Below, in pieces: positions 16,954-26,624 of a stretch of 64,000 bases of DNA. The number at the start of each line of letters is the position of its first letter. Within the stretch, counting starts at the first letter, position 1. The stretch lies in contig NZ_JAENHN010000023.1 in assembly GCF_016595795.1 (NCBI RefSeq), positions 154,747 through 218,746 of the forward strand, given 5' to 3'. Below the pieces are notes generated by a model. It was not told the origin of the DNA. It saw only the letters and a list, made by a program, of their open reading frames with translations, and made no database searches. Made by a program: the position numbers and the translations under genes. Source of the DNA: Clostridium yunnanense. Lineage in GTDB: Bacteria > Bacillota > Clostridia > Clostridiales > Clostridiaceae.

Positions 16954-17889
16954 ATGGATAAAAGTTTTTATACAAACAGAAAAAACATCATATTACTGGC
17001 AACTTTATGCTGTGTACTATGGGGAAGTGCATATCCATCCATAAAGATTGGATATATACTATTTCATGTAGGTGCAAATGATATAGGTTCAAAGTTAACT
17101 TTTGCAGGATATAGATTCACAATGGCAGGAGTTTTCGTTCTTTTATTAAGTGTACTTACTAAGAAAAAAATATTTAACTTTAATAGAAAACAATTTGGAC
17201 AAGTCATCTCTCTTGGTTTTTTACAAACAGCTCTTCAATATATTTTTTTCTATATTGGAATGTCCTATACTACAGGAGTTAGAGGATCTATTATAAATGG
17301 GACAGGTACTTTTATAAGTATTTTATTAGCTCATTTTATTTATAAAAATGATAGATTAAATTTCAATAAGGTAGTTGGCTGTATTGTTGGGTTTTCCGGA
17401 GTTATAATTGTAAATCTTAATGGTCAATCAAGTGGCGGAACTTCTTTTTCCTTTAAAGGAGAAGGCTTTATACTTATTTCTACAGTTATTTTTGCTATAT
17501 CTGCAATTTATGGAAAGAGAATAACACAAAAATCAGACCCATCCATAGTTACAGGTTATCAGCTGTTCATAGGTGGAATTATATTAACAGCATTAGGATT
17601 TATTTTAGGAGGAAGACTCCAAGGTTTTACGCTTCAATCTACTTTGCTTCTAATATATATGGCATTACTTTCTTCAGTGGCTTTCGTATTATGGACGCAA
17701 CTACTAACATATAATAAAGTTGGTTTAATATCTGTATTTAATTTTTTGATACCTGTGTTTGGAACACTTCTATCAGCGTTGTTCTTAGGAGAAAATATTT
17801 TTGATTTAAGAATTTTAATTGCGCTTATACTAGTATGTTATGGAATATTCCTAGTGTATAAGGTAAAAAGAGAAGATAGATTAGATTAG
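16954..17889 (+). CDS. EamA/DMT-superfamily transporter
   Basis: 311 residues with ten predicted transmembrane helices in two homologous EamA halves (first half WGSAYPSIKIGY; second half about residues 165-300 with the conserved LGE near the end, ALFLGENIF). Members of the drug/metabolite transporter superfamily export amino acids, metabolites or drugs. RBS AGGAG precedes the ATG. It is monocistronic, with its own terminator, and the substrate cannot be inferred. Confidence 0.88.
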   Translation: MDKSFYTNRKNIILLATLCCVLWGSAYPSIKIGYILFHVGANDIGSKLTFAGYRFTMAGVFVLLLSVLTKKKIFNFNRKQFGQVISLGFLQTALQYIFFYIGMSYTTGVRGSIINGTGTFISILLAHFIYKNDRLNFNKVVGCIVGFSGVIIVNLNGQSSGGTSFSFKGEGFILISTVIFAISAIYGKRITQKSDPSIVTGYQLFIGGIILTALGFILGGRLQGFTLQSTLLLIYMALLSSVAFVLWTQLLTYNKVGLISVFNFLIPVFGTLLSALFLGENIFDLRILIALILVCYGIFLVYKVKREDRLD

Positions 17890-17946
17890 ATGTTATTAGT
17901 TATTATATTATTTTACGCATTTTATCAAATAACATTTCAGTATAAG

Positions 17947-17998
17947 AATATCTTATGGAAGCTACTATTTTGATAGCTAGATTCCATAAGATATTTTT
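17947..17998 (+). terminator. terminator after the DMT transporter
   Basis: AATATCTTATGGAA / TTCCATAAGATATT perfect 14-bp stem with a further GCTA / TAGC pair inside, then TTTTTTA. Confidence 0.85.
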
Positions 17999-18086
17999 TA
18001 CTGTCTAGGAATAACATATGAAGGTAAGATCTTCACAAAGTATAATGAAAAACAACTTGTATTTCTTTGAAGCAAAGCATAAAAGT

Positions 18087-18467
18087 CTACTTGTAAAGAT
18101 TTTCGCAAATATAAAGCCATTCACAATTTACGCAAACTTCCTTAAGTTTATTAGGTTCCAATATTGATGTTTGTATCTTTTTCTTAAAGTCCTGCCAATA
18201 CAGGGTGTCTCCAAAGTTTAAACCACATAGTTCAAGGCAAGCTCTGTCGTAGTAATCAGGTTTTTGGCCAGATAAACAGCTATCATCTTTATTATTAGGG
18301 CAAGAACCACAAATATCATCTTCGCAAGATACTAAGGTTATTTTAGAATTACTGTTGTCTTCCAGTATATTTATTATATTTTTCATATTAAAGATAAAGG
18401 TATCACTATACCCTTTTCCTATAAAATGATGTATACATAGTCCATGATGTGGTCTTAAGTAAATCAT
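18087..18467 (-). CDS. DUF1284 domain protein (Cys-rich, probable metal-binding)
   Basis: 126 residues, matching the DUF1284 family by its start LRPHHGLCIHHFIGKGYSD and by conserved cysteine groups: CEDDICGSCPN, DDSCLSG, RACLELCGL, and a C-terminal CVNCEWLYIC. Ten or more cysteines suggest an iron-sulfur cluster or zinc site, but the function of the family is unknown. RBS GGAGGAAA precedes the ATG. Single gene between two convergent and divergent neighbours. Confidence 0.85.
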   Translation of the reverse strand: MIYLRPHHGLCIHHFIGKGYSDTFIFNMKNIINILEDNSNSKITLVSCEDDICGSCPNNKDDSCLSGQKPDYYDRACLELCGLNFGDTLYWQDFKKKIQTSILEPNKLKEVCVNCEWLYICENLYK

Positions 18468-18692
18468 CTTTTATGTTTCCTCCAGTGTTTTTAGTAAGAA
18501 CTGCTTAATAAATCCATTATAATATAAGTTTATTATATAGTAATTGTTTTAGGATAAAATCTAAGTGTAGAAAAAAGTTTGTGCGGACATGTTGCGGTGT
18601 AAATGCATAAATTAATATCTAAAATTGGAAGTATATATAGGAGATATAAGTTTAAGTTAATTTAATCAAATGGACAAAGGAGCATCAGAATT

Positions 18693-19907
18693 ATGAATGT
18701 ACAGTATGTTCAAGGGGATTGTATCTTTACTAGAGTAAATAAGGTAACTAAGCAGTATGAGTACTTGATTGATGATATAGATACAGATGTAATAATAGTT
18801 GGAGGTGGAGTTACTGGAGCAATTTTAGGATATTACCTTACAAAGAATAATATAAAATCTGTTATCTTAGAAAAATCAAGAATAGGTCATGGTAGTACTA
18901 GTATAACTACTTCTCTTCTTCAGTACGAACTTGATAGTACAATAATGGAACTGAAACAATATACAACCATAGAAAATATAATAAAATCATATAGATTAGG
19001 AATAAAGGCGCTTAATGAGATTCAATATTTTACAGAACAGTATGGTAATGATTGTGACTTTAAAAGAGTAGATAGCCTTTTATATACTTCTAAAGAAATT
19101 GATAAAAATAAAGTTGAAGAGGAATATAAAATTAGAAAAGCTAATGGGTTTAAAGTAGAATTTATCGATGAATCCAGTAATCCATTTTCATTTGATGTAA
19201 AGGCAGGATTATTAAGTAAAGATGGTGGAGCTCAATTTGATCCGTTTAGATTTACTCATGAATTGCTTAGAGTAAGCTGTGATAAAGGTTTAAAAGTATA
19301 TGAGAATACAGAGGTTGTAAGTGCTACCTATAATGAAAGTGATGTTGTAGCTGAAACTGTATATGGGCATAAAGTTAGAGGAAAGATTCTTATAGTAGCA
19401 ACTGGTTATAACACAAGTTTATTTACTAAGAGAGAGTTTGGTACTAAAACTACTGCGTTTAATCTTGCAACTAAACCTATTAACAACATAGAGGAAATAT
19501 ATAAAAATATAGTTTTTAGAGATACTGAAGTACCATATAACTATTTTAGAACTACTAATGATAATAGGCTTATTATAGGTGGAGAGGATATAAACTTTTT
19601 GCCTGATATATTTAATGAACAGCTATGTACTAAAAGCTATGATAAGTTAGAACAGAGAGTAAAGAATTTATTTAAGCAACATAAAAGAGAAATAGAATAT
19701 AGATATTGTGGAGCATTTGCATCTACACAAGATAACTTGGGCTTTATTGGAAAGGATCCTGATCACTCTAGATTATGGTATTGCTTAGGATACGGAGCAA
19801 ATGGTATTTTATTTGCGATATTAGGTGGAATGATGCTGAGTGAATTATACTTAGGTAAAGTAAATGAAGATTTAAAATTATTCAAGGTTGATAGATTTGA
19901 TTCATAA
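18693..19907 (+). CDS. FAD-dependent oxidoreductase (DAO/glycine-oxidase fold)
   Basis: 404 residues. A dinucleotide-binding motif DVIIVGGGVTGAILGYYL begins at about residue 29, and the protein ends with the FAD-contacting GYGANGILFAILGG. It resembles the oxidoreductase half of Bacillus YhfW-like proteins, which carry a C-terminal Rieske [2Fe-2S] domain. Here the frame stops after the DAO domain with no CxH..CxxH pair, so it is a Rieske-less form. The substrate is probably an amine or amino acid; the electron acceptor is unknown. RBS AAAGGAG. Confidence 0.85.
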   Translation: MNVQYVQGDCIFTRVNKVTKQYEYLIDDIDTDVIIVGGGVTGAILGYYLTKNNIKSVILEKSRIGHGSTSITTSLLQYELDSTIMELKQYTTIENIIKSYRLGIKALNEIQYFTEQYGNDCDFKRVDSLLYTSKEIDKNKVEEEYKIRKANGFKVEFIDESSNPFSFDVKAGLLSKDGGAQFDPFRFTHELLRVSCDKGLKVYENTEVVSATYNESDVVAETVYGHKVRGKILIVATGYNTSLFTKREFGTKTTAFNLATKPINNIEEIYKNIVFRDTEVPYNYFRTTNDNRLIIGGEDINFLPDIFNEQLCTKSYDKLEQRVKNLFKQHKREIEYRYCGAFASTQDNLGFIGKDPDHSRLWYCLGYGANGILFAILGGMMLSELYLGKVNEDLKLFKVDRFDS

Positions 19908-19941
19908 AAAGTTTACAAAAGAATAGCAATGTATACACTTT

Positions 19942-19982
19942 GAGACTGTTTAAATAATATTAATTTATTAAACGGTCTTTTA
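19942..19982 (+). terminator. terminator after the FAD oxidoreductase
   Basis: Stem from AGAC.GTTTAA / TTAAAC.GTCT (one G-T pair) followed by TTTTAT. Confidence 0.7.
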
Positions 19983-20172
19983 TAGTTGAAGGAAATTTTG
20001 TGCAATTATTTTAGAAAAGTTATTATTAAATAATTTATTTGGTGTTAACTTAAGTCATTATTTACTATAAAAAAAGACTTCATTCGATAAATGATATATA
20101 ATGTTGATATAATCCTAATTTATTAACAGATAAAATTGAGGTTCTTATAAGTTTTATTAGGAGTTGATACAT

Positions 20173-22608
20173 ATGAGTGTAAAATTGAAGACTTTATTTA
20201 TATCTACAGTAAGTTTTTTACTTTTTCTTGCTATTACAATTGGTATATCATATTTAGTTTTTTTTAAGTTTATAATTAATATAGAAGATACAGGTGTCAA
20301 TAATTCTTTTAGGACTTTTGATTCCATAATTGATAGAGAAGAGAATGGAATTAAGAGAACGTCTTTAGACTGGGCACACTGGGATGATACATATAACTTT
20401 ATGTTTGATAAAAATCAAGAATATATTAAGAGTAATCTGGTAAATCAGTCACTTCGACAACTTAATTTGAGTTTTATAATATTTCTTGATAAAGATAATA
20501 AAGTTTTTTATGAAATAGATGGTGATATTGATAATAGGCAAAGAGACATCTTAATAGATAAAATAACTAACATAAGGTATAAGAAGTTTTTCAATCCAGA
20601 TAAGATTGATGCAGACGCTGGGGCAATCTATGCTTATGATAAGTTGTTTATAATATCTGAAGCTCCAATTACTACTTCTGATGAGAAAGCTAAAAGTAAT
20701 GGAACCTTAGTGATGGGACGTTATGTAGATAAAGAACTGATGAACTATATAAACGAAAGTAGTAAAGCTAACATAACATTTAAAGGTTTACCTGGAAATA
20801 GTCATTCATTAAGTGAGATTTCAATTGCTAGAAGTTATGATAAGATAAGTGCCTATAGGAATACAAAGGATATAAATGAAGAAAGCAGTATACTAATATC
20901 TATGTCTATTGAAAGATATGCGCATATACTTGCAATAAATTATATTAAGATATTTTGTTTACTGTATATAGTAGCCTTGTTCATGATTTTAGTTCTAAAT
21001 AACCGCATTTTAGATAAATATGTTTTAAAAAGATTAAAATTACTAGATGATTTCGTTGAAAGGGTCAGAAAGACGAAGGACACAACCTTAAGGCTTGTAT
21101 TAGCAGGTAATGATGAATTAAGTAAAATAGCTGATTCTACTAGTAATATGGTAGCTGAATTAGCTATTGCTAATAATGATGTCAAGGAAATGGATGAAAG
21201 ATTTAGACTTATAATGGAAGCTACTAAAGATGGGTATTTAGATTTAGATTTAGTTGCTAATAGATTATATATAAATAGAGAATGGAAACAAGAGTTAGGA
21301 TATACTTCAAAGAATGAAAATGGATTGTTTTATGAGCATTTTTCAAAGATTCATCCAGAGTTTATTGAGTACTTGAGTACTAACTACACTAATATCATTA
21401 ATAATAACGATGAGCTTTTTGATATAACCTACAAGATGATTAAAGATACTGGAGAAATAATATGGGTTTTAGAAAGAGGTAAAATAGTAAGTAAAGATGA
21501 AAAGGGAAGACCAACTAGGATTTTAAGTATAGTAATGGATATAACTGAAAGAAAAAAATATGAAGAAGAAATTTTGTTCTTGAGCTATTCTGATAAACTT
21601 ACTGGACTTAGTAATAGAGCATATATGGAAAAGCAGTTTGAAGAGCTTGATAAAGATAAGAATAGTTCATATTTTATAATCATGGGGGATGTAAATGGAT
21701 TAAAACTAATTAATGATGCTTTGGGTCATAAGATTGGTGATAAACTGATATATAATGTAAGCAATGAAATGAAGAATATATGTGATCATAATGATGTGGT
21801 CTCTCGTTGGAGTGGTGATGAATTCATAATATTAATCAAAAATAGAGAAAAAGACTATGTTGAAGATTTGATTGCAAAAATCAAACAAGCTTGTGATACT
21901 ATAAAAGACTTTCCTATAAGTATTAGTATTGCCTTAGGCTATGCTGAAAAGGATGATGACAATAAAGAATCTGAAGCAGTTATGAGTGTAGCAGAAAAAA
22001 GGATGTATAGAAATAAGCTCATAGAAAAGAAGAGTACAAGAAATGCTATTACTAGTTCTTTACTAAGAACCTTGCACGAAAAACATAGTGAAACAGAAGA
22101 GCATACTATGAGAATTAAGAATATGAGTTTTAAGCTAGGTAAAAGGATGGGGTTGCCTCAAGATAAATTAGATGAATTAGAGCTTTTAGGTCTATTACAT
22201 GATATCGGAAAGATAGGGATACCAGAACAAATTTTATTAAAACCAGCAAAGCTTACAGCTGAGGAGTGGGTTGTTATGAAATCTCATACAGAGATTGGAT
22301 ATAGGATAGCTAAATCAACTCCTGAATTATCGCATATAGCTGATGAGATTTTATCCCATCACGAAAGATATGATGGAACTGGCTATCCTAATGGATTGAA
22401 GGCAGAAGAAATACCATTACTTGCTAGGATTATCAATGTAGTTGATTCTTTTGATGTTATGACACATAAGAGAGAATATAAATTGGCTAGAGATATGAAC
22501 TATGGAATTGAGGAGCTTAAAAGATGTTCTTCTACCCAGTTTGATCCGCATATTGTTGCAGAATTTCTTGAATTACTACAGGAAGACGATGAAAATGGAC
22601 AACCTTAA
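20173..22608 (+). CDS. CHASE4-PAS-GGDEF-HD-GYP protein (c-di-GMP turnover, membrane sensor)
   Basis: 811 residues. Order: TM1 (residues ~10-35); an extracellular CHASE4 sensor with its signature DWAHWDDTYNF (about 66-76); TM2 (~255-280); a HAMP-like linker; a PAS domain (~335-460); a GGDEF domain whose active loop is SGDEF (about 547-551); and an HD-GYP phosphodiesterase domain with HDIGKIG (about 676) and HHERYDGTGYP (about 728-738). The HD-GYP residues are intact, so it should degrade c-di-GMP. The SGDEF variant may still be a cyclase or may only sense GTP. The start is ATG 20173, 9 bases after AGGAG. Monocistronic. Confidence 0.92.
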   Translation: MSVKLKTLFISTVSFLLFLAITIGISYLVFFKFIINIEDTGVNNSFRTFDSIIDREENGIKRTSLDWAHWDDTYNFMFDKNQEYIKSNLVNQSLRQLNLSFIIFLDKDNKVFYEIDGDIDNRQRDILIDKITNIRYKKFFNPDKIDADAGAIYAYDKLFIISEAPITTSDEKAKSNGTLVMGRYVDKELMNYINESSKANITFKGLPGNSHSLSEISIARSYDKISAYRNTKDINEESSILISMSIERYAHILAINYIKIFCLLYIVALFMILVLNNRILDKYVLKRLKLLDDFVERVRKTKDTTLRLVLAGNDELSKIADSTSNMVAELAIANNDVKEMDERFRLIMEATKDGYLDLDLVANRLYINREWKQELGYTSKNENGLFYEHFSKIHPEFIEYLSTNYTNIINNNDELFDITYKMIKDTGEIIWVLERGKIVSKDEKGRPTRILSIVMDITERKKYEEEILFLSYSDKLTGLSNRAYMEKQFEELDKDKNSSYFIIMGDVNGLKLINDALGHKIGDKLIYNVSNEMKNICDHNDVVSRWSGDEFIILIKNREKDYVEDLIAKIKQACDTIKDFPISISIALGYAEKDDDNKESEAVMSVAEKRMYRNKLIEKKSTRNAITSSLLRTLHEKHSETEEHTMRIKNMSFKLGKRMGLPQDKLDELELLGLLHDIGKIGIPEQILLKPAKLTAEEWVVMKSHTEIGYRIAKSTPELSHIADEILSHHERYDGTGYPNGLKAEEIPLLARIINVVDSFDVMTHKREYKLARDMNYGIEELKRCSSTQFDPHIVAEFLELLQEDDENGQP

Positions 22609-22640
22609 GTTTATTAAATTTAAGTGATCATTTTTGGTCA

Positions 22641-22718
22641 TAAGATTTTACATATAAATTCGGAAAGGCATATGCTCAAAAAACCTCGCGGAAGAAGGAT
22701 GCTTCAGCGAGGTTTTTG
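22641..22718 (+). repeat. terminator-bearing repeat (GGAAAGGC family), copy 1
   Basis: Contains CATATAAATTCGGAAAGGCATATGCTC, split here as a CATATA segment, then GGAAAGGC, then ATGCTC. It ends in a hairpin CCTCGC..GAAG / CTTC..GCGAGG with TTTTT (22677-22717). It aligns with copies at 33215 and 44803. It also serves as the terminator of the c-di-GMP gene. Confidence 0.7.
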
Positions 22719-23027
22719 CTGTGAAAAAAATATAAAGTTTTTATGTCATTTAAATCTTGAGGGGTTAAAGGTTTTAAAAGTTCTTTATGTAACAAAGATA
22801 TAATTTTGAAGGATGGAGATTGTAACTAACAATAATACTGTATCTAGTTAGTTATTAAAAAATTTGCGGAAACGATAGCGAATAATGAAGAAAAAGCACT
22901 AAAATATTATGTTACAAAATTAACATTTTTATAAAAATCACATATATTATGATGAAAAATATGGTATAATTTTCAATAGATTCATATAAATTGATATTAA
23001 TTCGTGAGTTTTAAAGGGGTATTGATT
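22719..23027. other. intergenic region before the MASE3 kinase
   Basis: About 310 AT-rich bases. No ORF with a ribosome binding site, no RNA element recognised; presumably the promoter of the downstream kinase. Confidence 0.4.
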
Positions 23028-25274
23028 ATGGAAGCTAACATGAGTAAATTATATGTCACTAAAAATCATTTACCATATAAGAAGATATTTTTTACCTGTA
23101 TATATTCGATATTAGCTGCATTAATTGTATCATTTATAATATGTAGGTGGTATTGGGATACTTATGAAGAATCAATACACGCAGTGTTAGAGTTAGTAAG
23201 TATTATTATAGGTGTTGCCACATTTTTGATTGTTTGGTATCAAAGCGAAGTAGATAATGAAGTAAATAAAATCTTAGGTTTTGGTTTTTTGACTGTATCT
23301 ATATTGGATTTATTACATGTACATTACTATAAATATATAGTTTTAAATGATATAACTAATGGGCAGTTACCCATTTTGTTTTGGATATTGGCGCGATTAA
23401 TTCAAGTTATAACATTAATGATATTTTCAGTTAAGCCATTTTCTTCGAAAAATAGCAAGTATAAGATGCTTAGTTTAACTGCTATTGTAATAGTACTTAT
23501 ATCCTATTTATCAAAATTAACATATAAATGGATTCCACAGCTGTATAATGAAAAAGGAAATACTGATTTTAGAATCATGTTGGAATTCTTAATAATAATA
23601 TTGGTAATTGTAACTCTATATAGGTTAAGGTCTCGAGTTGAAGAAACTTATCTTGTAAGATTTACGTATATCTTTCTTTCTGTTATTATGATAATTCCTT
23701 CAGAACTTTGTTATATATTATTCAATAATAATAATTCATTTTATGTAGTTATGGCATATCTATTCAAGATAGGAAGCTATTACTTTCTCTATAGAGCAGT
23801 TTTTTCCAGTATGATAAGATATCCATATACTGAACTTATAGAGAGTAAGCAACGATTAGAAGATATTCTTAATAATATTCCAATTGCTATATATACATAT
23901 AATAGTAGCGATAAAGTGGATTTTGTAAATGATAGGTTTGAAGAATTATCAAGACATTCAAAAAGTTCAATAATAGGGCTAGATAATAAAGCATTATCAA
24001 AGGTTATACCTAGGCTTGGTAACGATGAAGAAGAGGGGTTGCTTGAAAAAGTATACAAAAATGAACAGGGAATCAAAAACATAGTAAGATCTTATGTAGA
24101 TAGAGATGGAAATGCTGTAAAAGTGCTTGTAAATGCCAATAAAATAAGAAATGGTGCACTTGTTTTAATTAATGACATAAAGAAGGAACAAGAAATAGAT
24201 AATTTACATCTACAAACTAAGGCGATATTAAATTCCATAGCTGTTCCAATAATGATTTTAGATGGGAATAATAAAATAACCGCTTGTAACAATTCTTACT
24301 TAGAAATTATAGAAAGATGTGATTTGGATTTAATTGGAATGAGGCATGATGAATTGATGCTAAATATAGGTTTTATAGAAACTAAGGGTTCTTTAAGATT
24401 AAATCAAGGAAAGGAGGGTAACAAATATTATGAAGGGTATTTAACAACTGGAGATGGTTTAGGTAAGCAAGTATGTGGAACATATACGCCTATACTTAAT
24501 ATTGATAACGAGACAATTGGTGCAATTTCAATCATACAAGACTTGACAGAGAAGAAAGAAAAACAGCAAAAATTAATTAATCAAGAGAAATTAGCACTTT
24601 TAGGACAACTGGGAGCAACTATAGTTCATGAAACTAGAAATTTTTTAGCAACTATAAAGGGTAATAGTCAGTTGATTGACCTTTATTCAGGAGATTTGAG
24701 AATAAAGGAATATGCGGCAAGAATAAATAGCAGTACTGATGAAGTAAACAGGATAATAACTGATTTTCTAAGTTTATCTAAGCCAAGAGAAACAGAACTC
24801 TCAGAAGTTTCTTTTAATGATTTGATACTATCAATGAAAGGTATAATCGAAACGTCATCTTTACTAAAAGGTATAGAATTAGTCCTTGATCTTGCTTATG
24901 ATGAACGGTATATACTTTGCGATGAAACGCAGATTAGGCAAGTAATACTTAATATATGTAAAAATGCAGTAGAAGCTATGGGGGAAGTCAGTTCTCCAGT
25001 TTTACGTATAAGCAGTGGGCTTAAGCCAGCTTCTAATGAGATATTTATAAAAATATCTGATAACGGTAGTGGAATACCAAAAGACATGATAAGAAAGATA
25101 GGAACACCTTTTTATTCTACAAAGAAAAATGGTACTGGCCTAGGGCTAAATGCATGTTTTAACATAATAAAAGAGCATAGTGGAAGAATAGAGATTCAAA
25201 GTGATATAGGAGAAGGAACAACATTTACCATTGTAATGCCTTATATAGATGAAGCTCTAGAAGATATAATATAG
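23028..25274 (+). CDS. MASE3-PAS-PAS sensor histidine kinase (sporulation-kinase-like)
   Basis: 748 residues. The N terminus is a MASE3 membrane-sensor domain of about eight helices (LELVSIIIGVATFLIVW, GFGFLTVSILDLLHVHYYKY). Two PAS domains follow (~270-390 and ~400-510), then HisKA with the phospho-His in TIVHETRNFLATIKGN (about residue 534) and HATPase_c (N box NICKNAVEAM, G1 DNGSGIP, G2 GTGLGLNACF). The layout resembles the orphan kinases that feed Spo0A phosphorylation in clostridia, and no response regulator gene is adjacent. The start is ATG 23028 after AAAGGGG; an upstream in-frame GTG lacks an RBS. The signal is unknown. Confidence 0.9.
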   Translation: MEANMSKLYVTKNHLPYKKIFFTCIYSILAALIVSFIICRWYWDTYEESIHAVLELVSIIIGVATFLIVWYQSEVDNEVNKILGFGFLTVSILDLLHVHYYKYIVLNDITNGQLPILFWILARLIQVITLMIFSVKPFSSKNSKYKMLSLTAIVIVLISYLSKLTYKWIPQLYNEKGNTDFRIMLEFLIIILVIVTLYRLRSRVEETYLVRFTYIFLSVIMIIPSELCYILFNNNNSFYVVMAYLFKIGSYYFLYRAVFSSMIRYPYTELIESKQRLEDILNNIPIAIYTYNSSDKVDFVNDRFEELSRHSKSSIIGLDNKALSKVIPRLGNDEEEGLLEKVYKNEQGIKNIVRSYVDRDGNAVKVLVNANKIRNGALVLINDIKKEQEIDNLHLQTKAILNSIAVPIMILDGNNKITACNNSYLEIIERCDLDLIGMRHDELMLNIGFIETKGSLRLNQGKEGNKYYEGYLTTGDGLGKQVCGTYTPILNIDNETIGAISIIQDLTEKKEKQQKLINQEKLALLGQLGATIVHETRNFLATIKGNSQLIDLYSGDLRIKEYAARINSSTDEVNRIITDFLSLSKPRETELSEVSFNDLILSMKGIIETSSLLKGIELVLDLAYDERYILCDETQIRQVILNICKNAVEAMGEVSSPVLRISSGLKPASNEIFIKISDNGSGIPKDMIRKIGTPFYSTKKNGTGLGLNACFNIIKEHSGRIEIQSDIGEGTTFTIVMPYIDEALEDII

Positions 25275-25312
25275 TAATTAGATTTTTACTTCATATAGAA
25301 ATCATATGTTAA

Positions 25313-25342
25313 TAGCACTAATCTTTGTAGATTAGTGCTTTT
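25313..25342 (+). terminator. terminator after the histidine kinase
   Basis: AGCACTAATCT / AGATTAGTGCT perfect 11-bp stem with TTGT loop, then TTTTAAT. Confidence 0.85.
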
Positions 25343-25403
25343 AATTTCAATAGAGTACTTTAACAACGCCTAATGTCTTTATATGTCTATAAAAACTGAG
25401 GTA

Positions 25404-25598
25404 TTATTTATTTCTTTTAGATAACATTTCTTCAAAGGATTGAACGGCATTTTTAGTAAAATTGCCGCCTTCAGCACCACCGACCATACCACATACTTTA
25501 GAACTAGTATTGCCCCAATATCCATCCTTAGGTAACTCAATTCCTAATTCTTTAGCTTGTTCTGATTTTGTATCTAATTCATTTAATTTTTCTTTCAT
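25404..25598 (-). CDS. small alpha/beta-type SASP-like spore protein
   Basis: 64 residues. The central pattern AKELGIELPKDGYWGNTSSKVCGMVGGAEGGNFTKNAVQSFEEML follows the plan of alpha/beta small acid-soluble spore proteins: a helix ending in ELG, a GYWGN turn, a G-x-VGG linker, then GGN-x-x-K and a second helix ending in E. In classical SASPs the two helices bind DNA and the conserved Glu in the linker is cut by the germination protease. The similarity is by eye and the protein is divergent, with a Cys in the linker. RBS GGGAGA precedes the ATG. If correct, it is expressed in the forespore. Confidence 0.6.
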   Translation of the reverse strand: MKEKLNELDTKSEQAKELGIELPKDGYWGNTSSKVCGMVGGAEGGNFTKNAVQSFEEMLSKRNK

Positions 25599-25842
25599 AA
25601 AAATATCTCCCTTTCGTTGATTAATAATGCTACTAGGAATTTATTTTAATTAATTTTAGTATACACACTTATTGATTACCTTAATAAATTTTTTTATTCT
25701 TTAGAAAGTTATATTAATGCTCAAACAGGATTATTTTTTATCCAGTTAAGTAGGTATATGGTGTGTTTAAGTTGATTTTTACATATATAGAAGATAAAAT
25801 TTACTAGTAAAATAAAATGTCAGCTTAAAGGAAGTGTAACAA

Positions 25843-26430
25843 GTGAAAAAAGAACTAAGGAATATTGAGCAAATGCTTCTAATTGGTTCAACAGGTAGAA
25901 ATAGCGGAAAAACAACTCTTGCAGCTTCGCTAATCAGAAAGTGGAAAGATGAGATATCTATAATAGCATTAAAAATAACTACTATAGAACACAAAAACGG
26001 TAAGTGTCCAAGAGGTGGAGAAGGTTGTGGGATATGTACTAATGTAGAGGATAACTTTGAACTTATAGAAGAAATAAATCCCGACAAAAATAAAGATACT
26101 TCTTTATTACTTTCTGCAGGAGCTGATAAAGTTTATTGGTTAAAATGTCTAAATGACCATTTAGAAGAAGGTATAGAATATTTCATGTCAAAAGTATCTA
26201 AAGATGCACTAATTATATGTGAATCTAACAGGCTAAGAAATGTGGTTCTGCCAGGAAGTTTTGTTATGATTAAAAATATATGTAATGATTCAATTAAGAA
26301 ATCAGCAGGTGAAGTAATAGATAAGGCTGACTATATTTTAGAAAATGACTTTACTAATAAAATAGATGACTTTATTAATAATATAGTAATAGAAAAAGAT
26401 AAGGTAGGGATAAGGGTAAGAATAGTATGA
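25843..26430 (+). CDS. MobB-like P-loop nucleotide-binding protein
   Basis: 195 residues. Starts with a P-loop GSTGRNSGKTTLAASLI resembling MobB (molybdopterin-guanine dinucleotide biosynthesis accessory) and related GTP-binding proteins. A cysteine cluster follows at about residues 49-64 (KCPRGGEGCGIC), then an ICESNRLR segment near residue 125, where family members have a glutamate of the Walker B region. The start is GTG after GGAAGTG. No molybdenum-cofactor gene is visible nearby, so a specific role in cofactor insertion is not supported. The Cys cluster could bind a metal. Confidence 0.65.
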   Translation: MKKELRNIEQMLLIGSTGRNSGKTTLAASLIRKWKDEISIIALKITTIEHKNGKCPRGGEGCGICTNVEDNFELIEEINPDKNKDTSLLLSAGADKVYWLKCLNDHLEEGIEYFMSKVSKDALIICESNRLRNVVLPGSFVMIKNICNDSIKKSAGEVIDKADYILENDFTNKIDDFINNIVIEKDKVGIRVRIV

Positions 26431-26624
26431 GATTTTTTTATTCTTTAGAAAAAATACTGAAGAAAATCGCTTGATTGGTTTTTTCGTGATAATATAATTC
26501 TAGAGGCTAAGCTTTTATGAATACATTAGCGACGAAGAATGGGTAAAAGTCAATGAATTATAATCAGTTTATAACAAGTTTGAATATAAAATACTTGTTA
26601 AGAAGAAAAATGGGGTGTTAAGTC

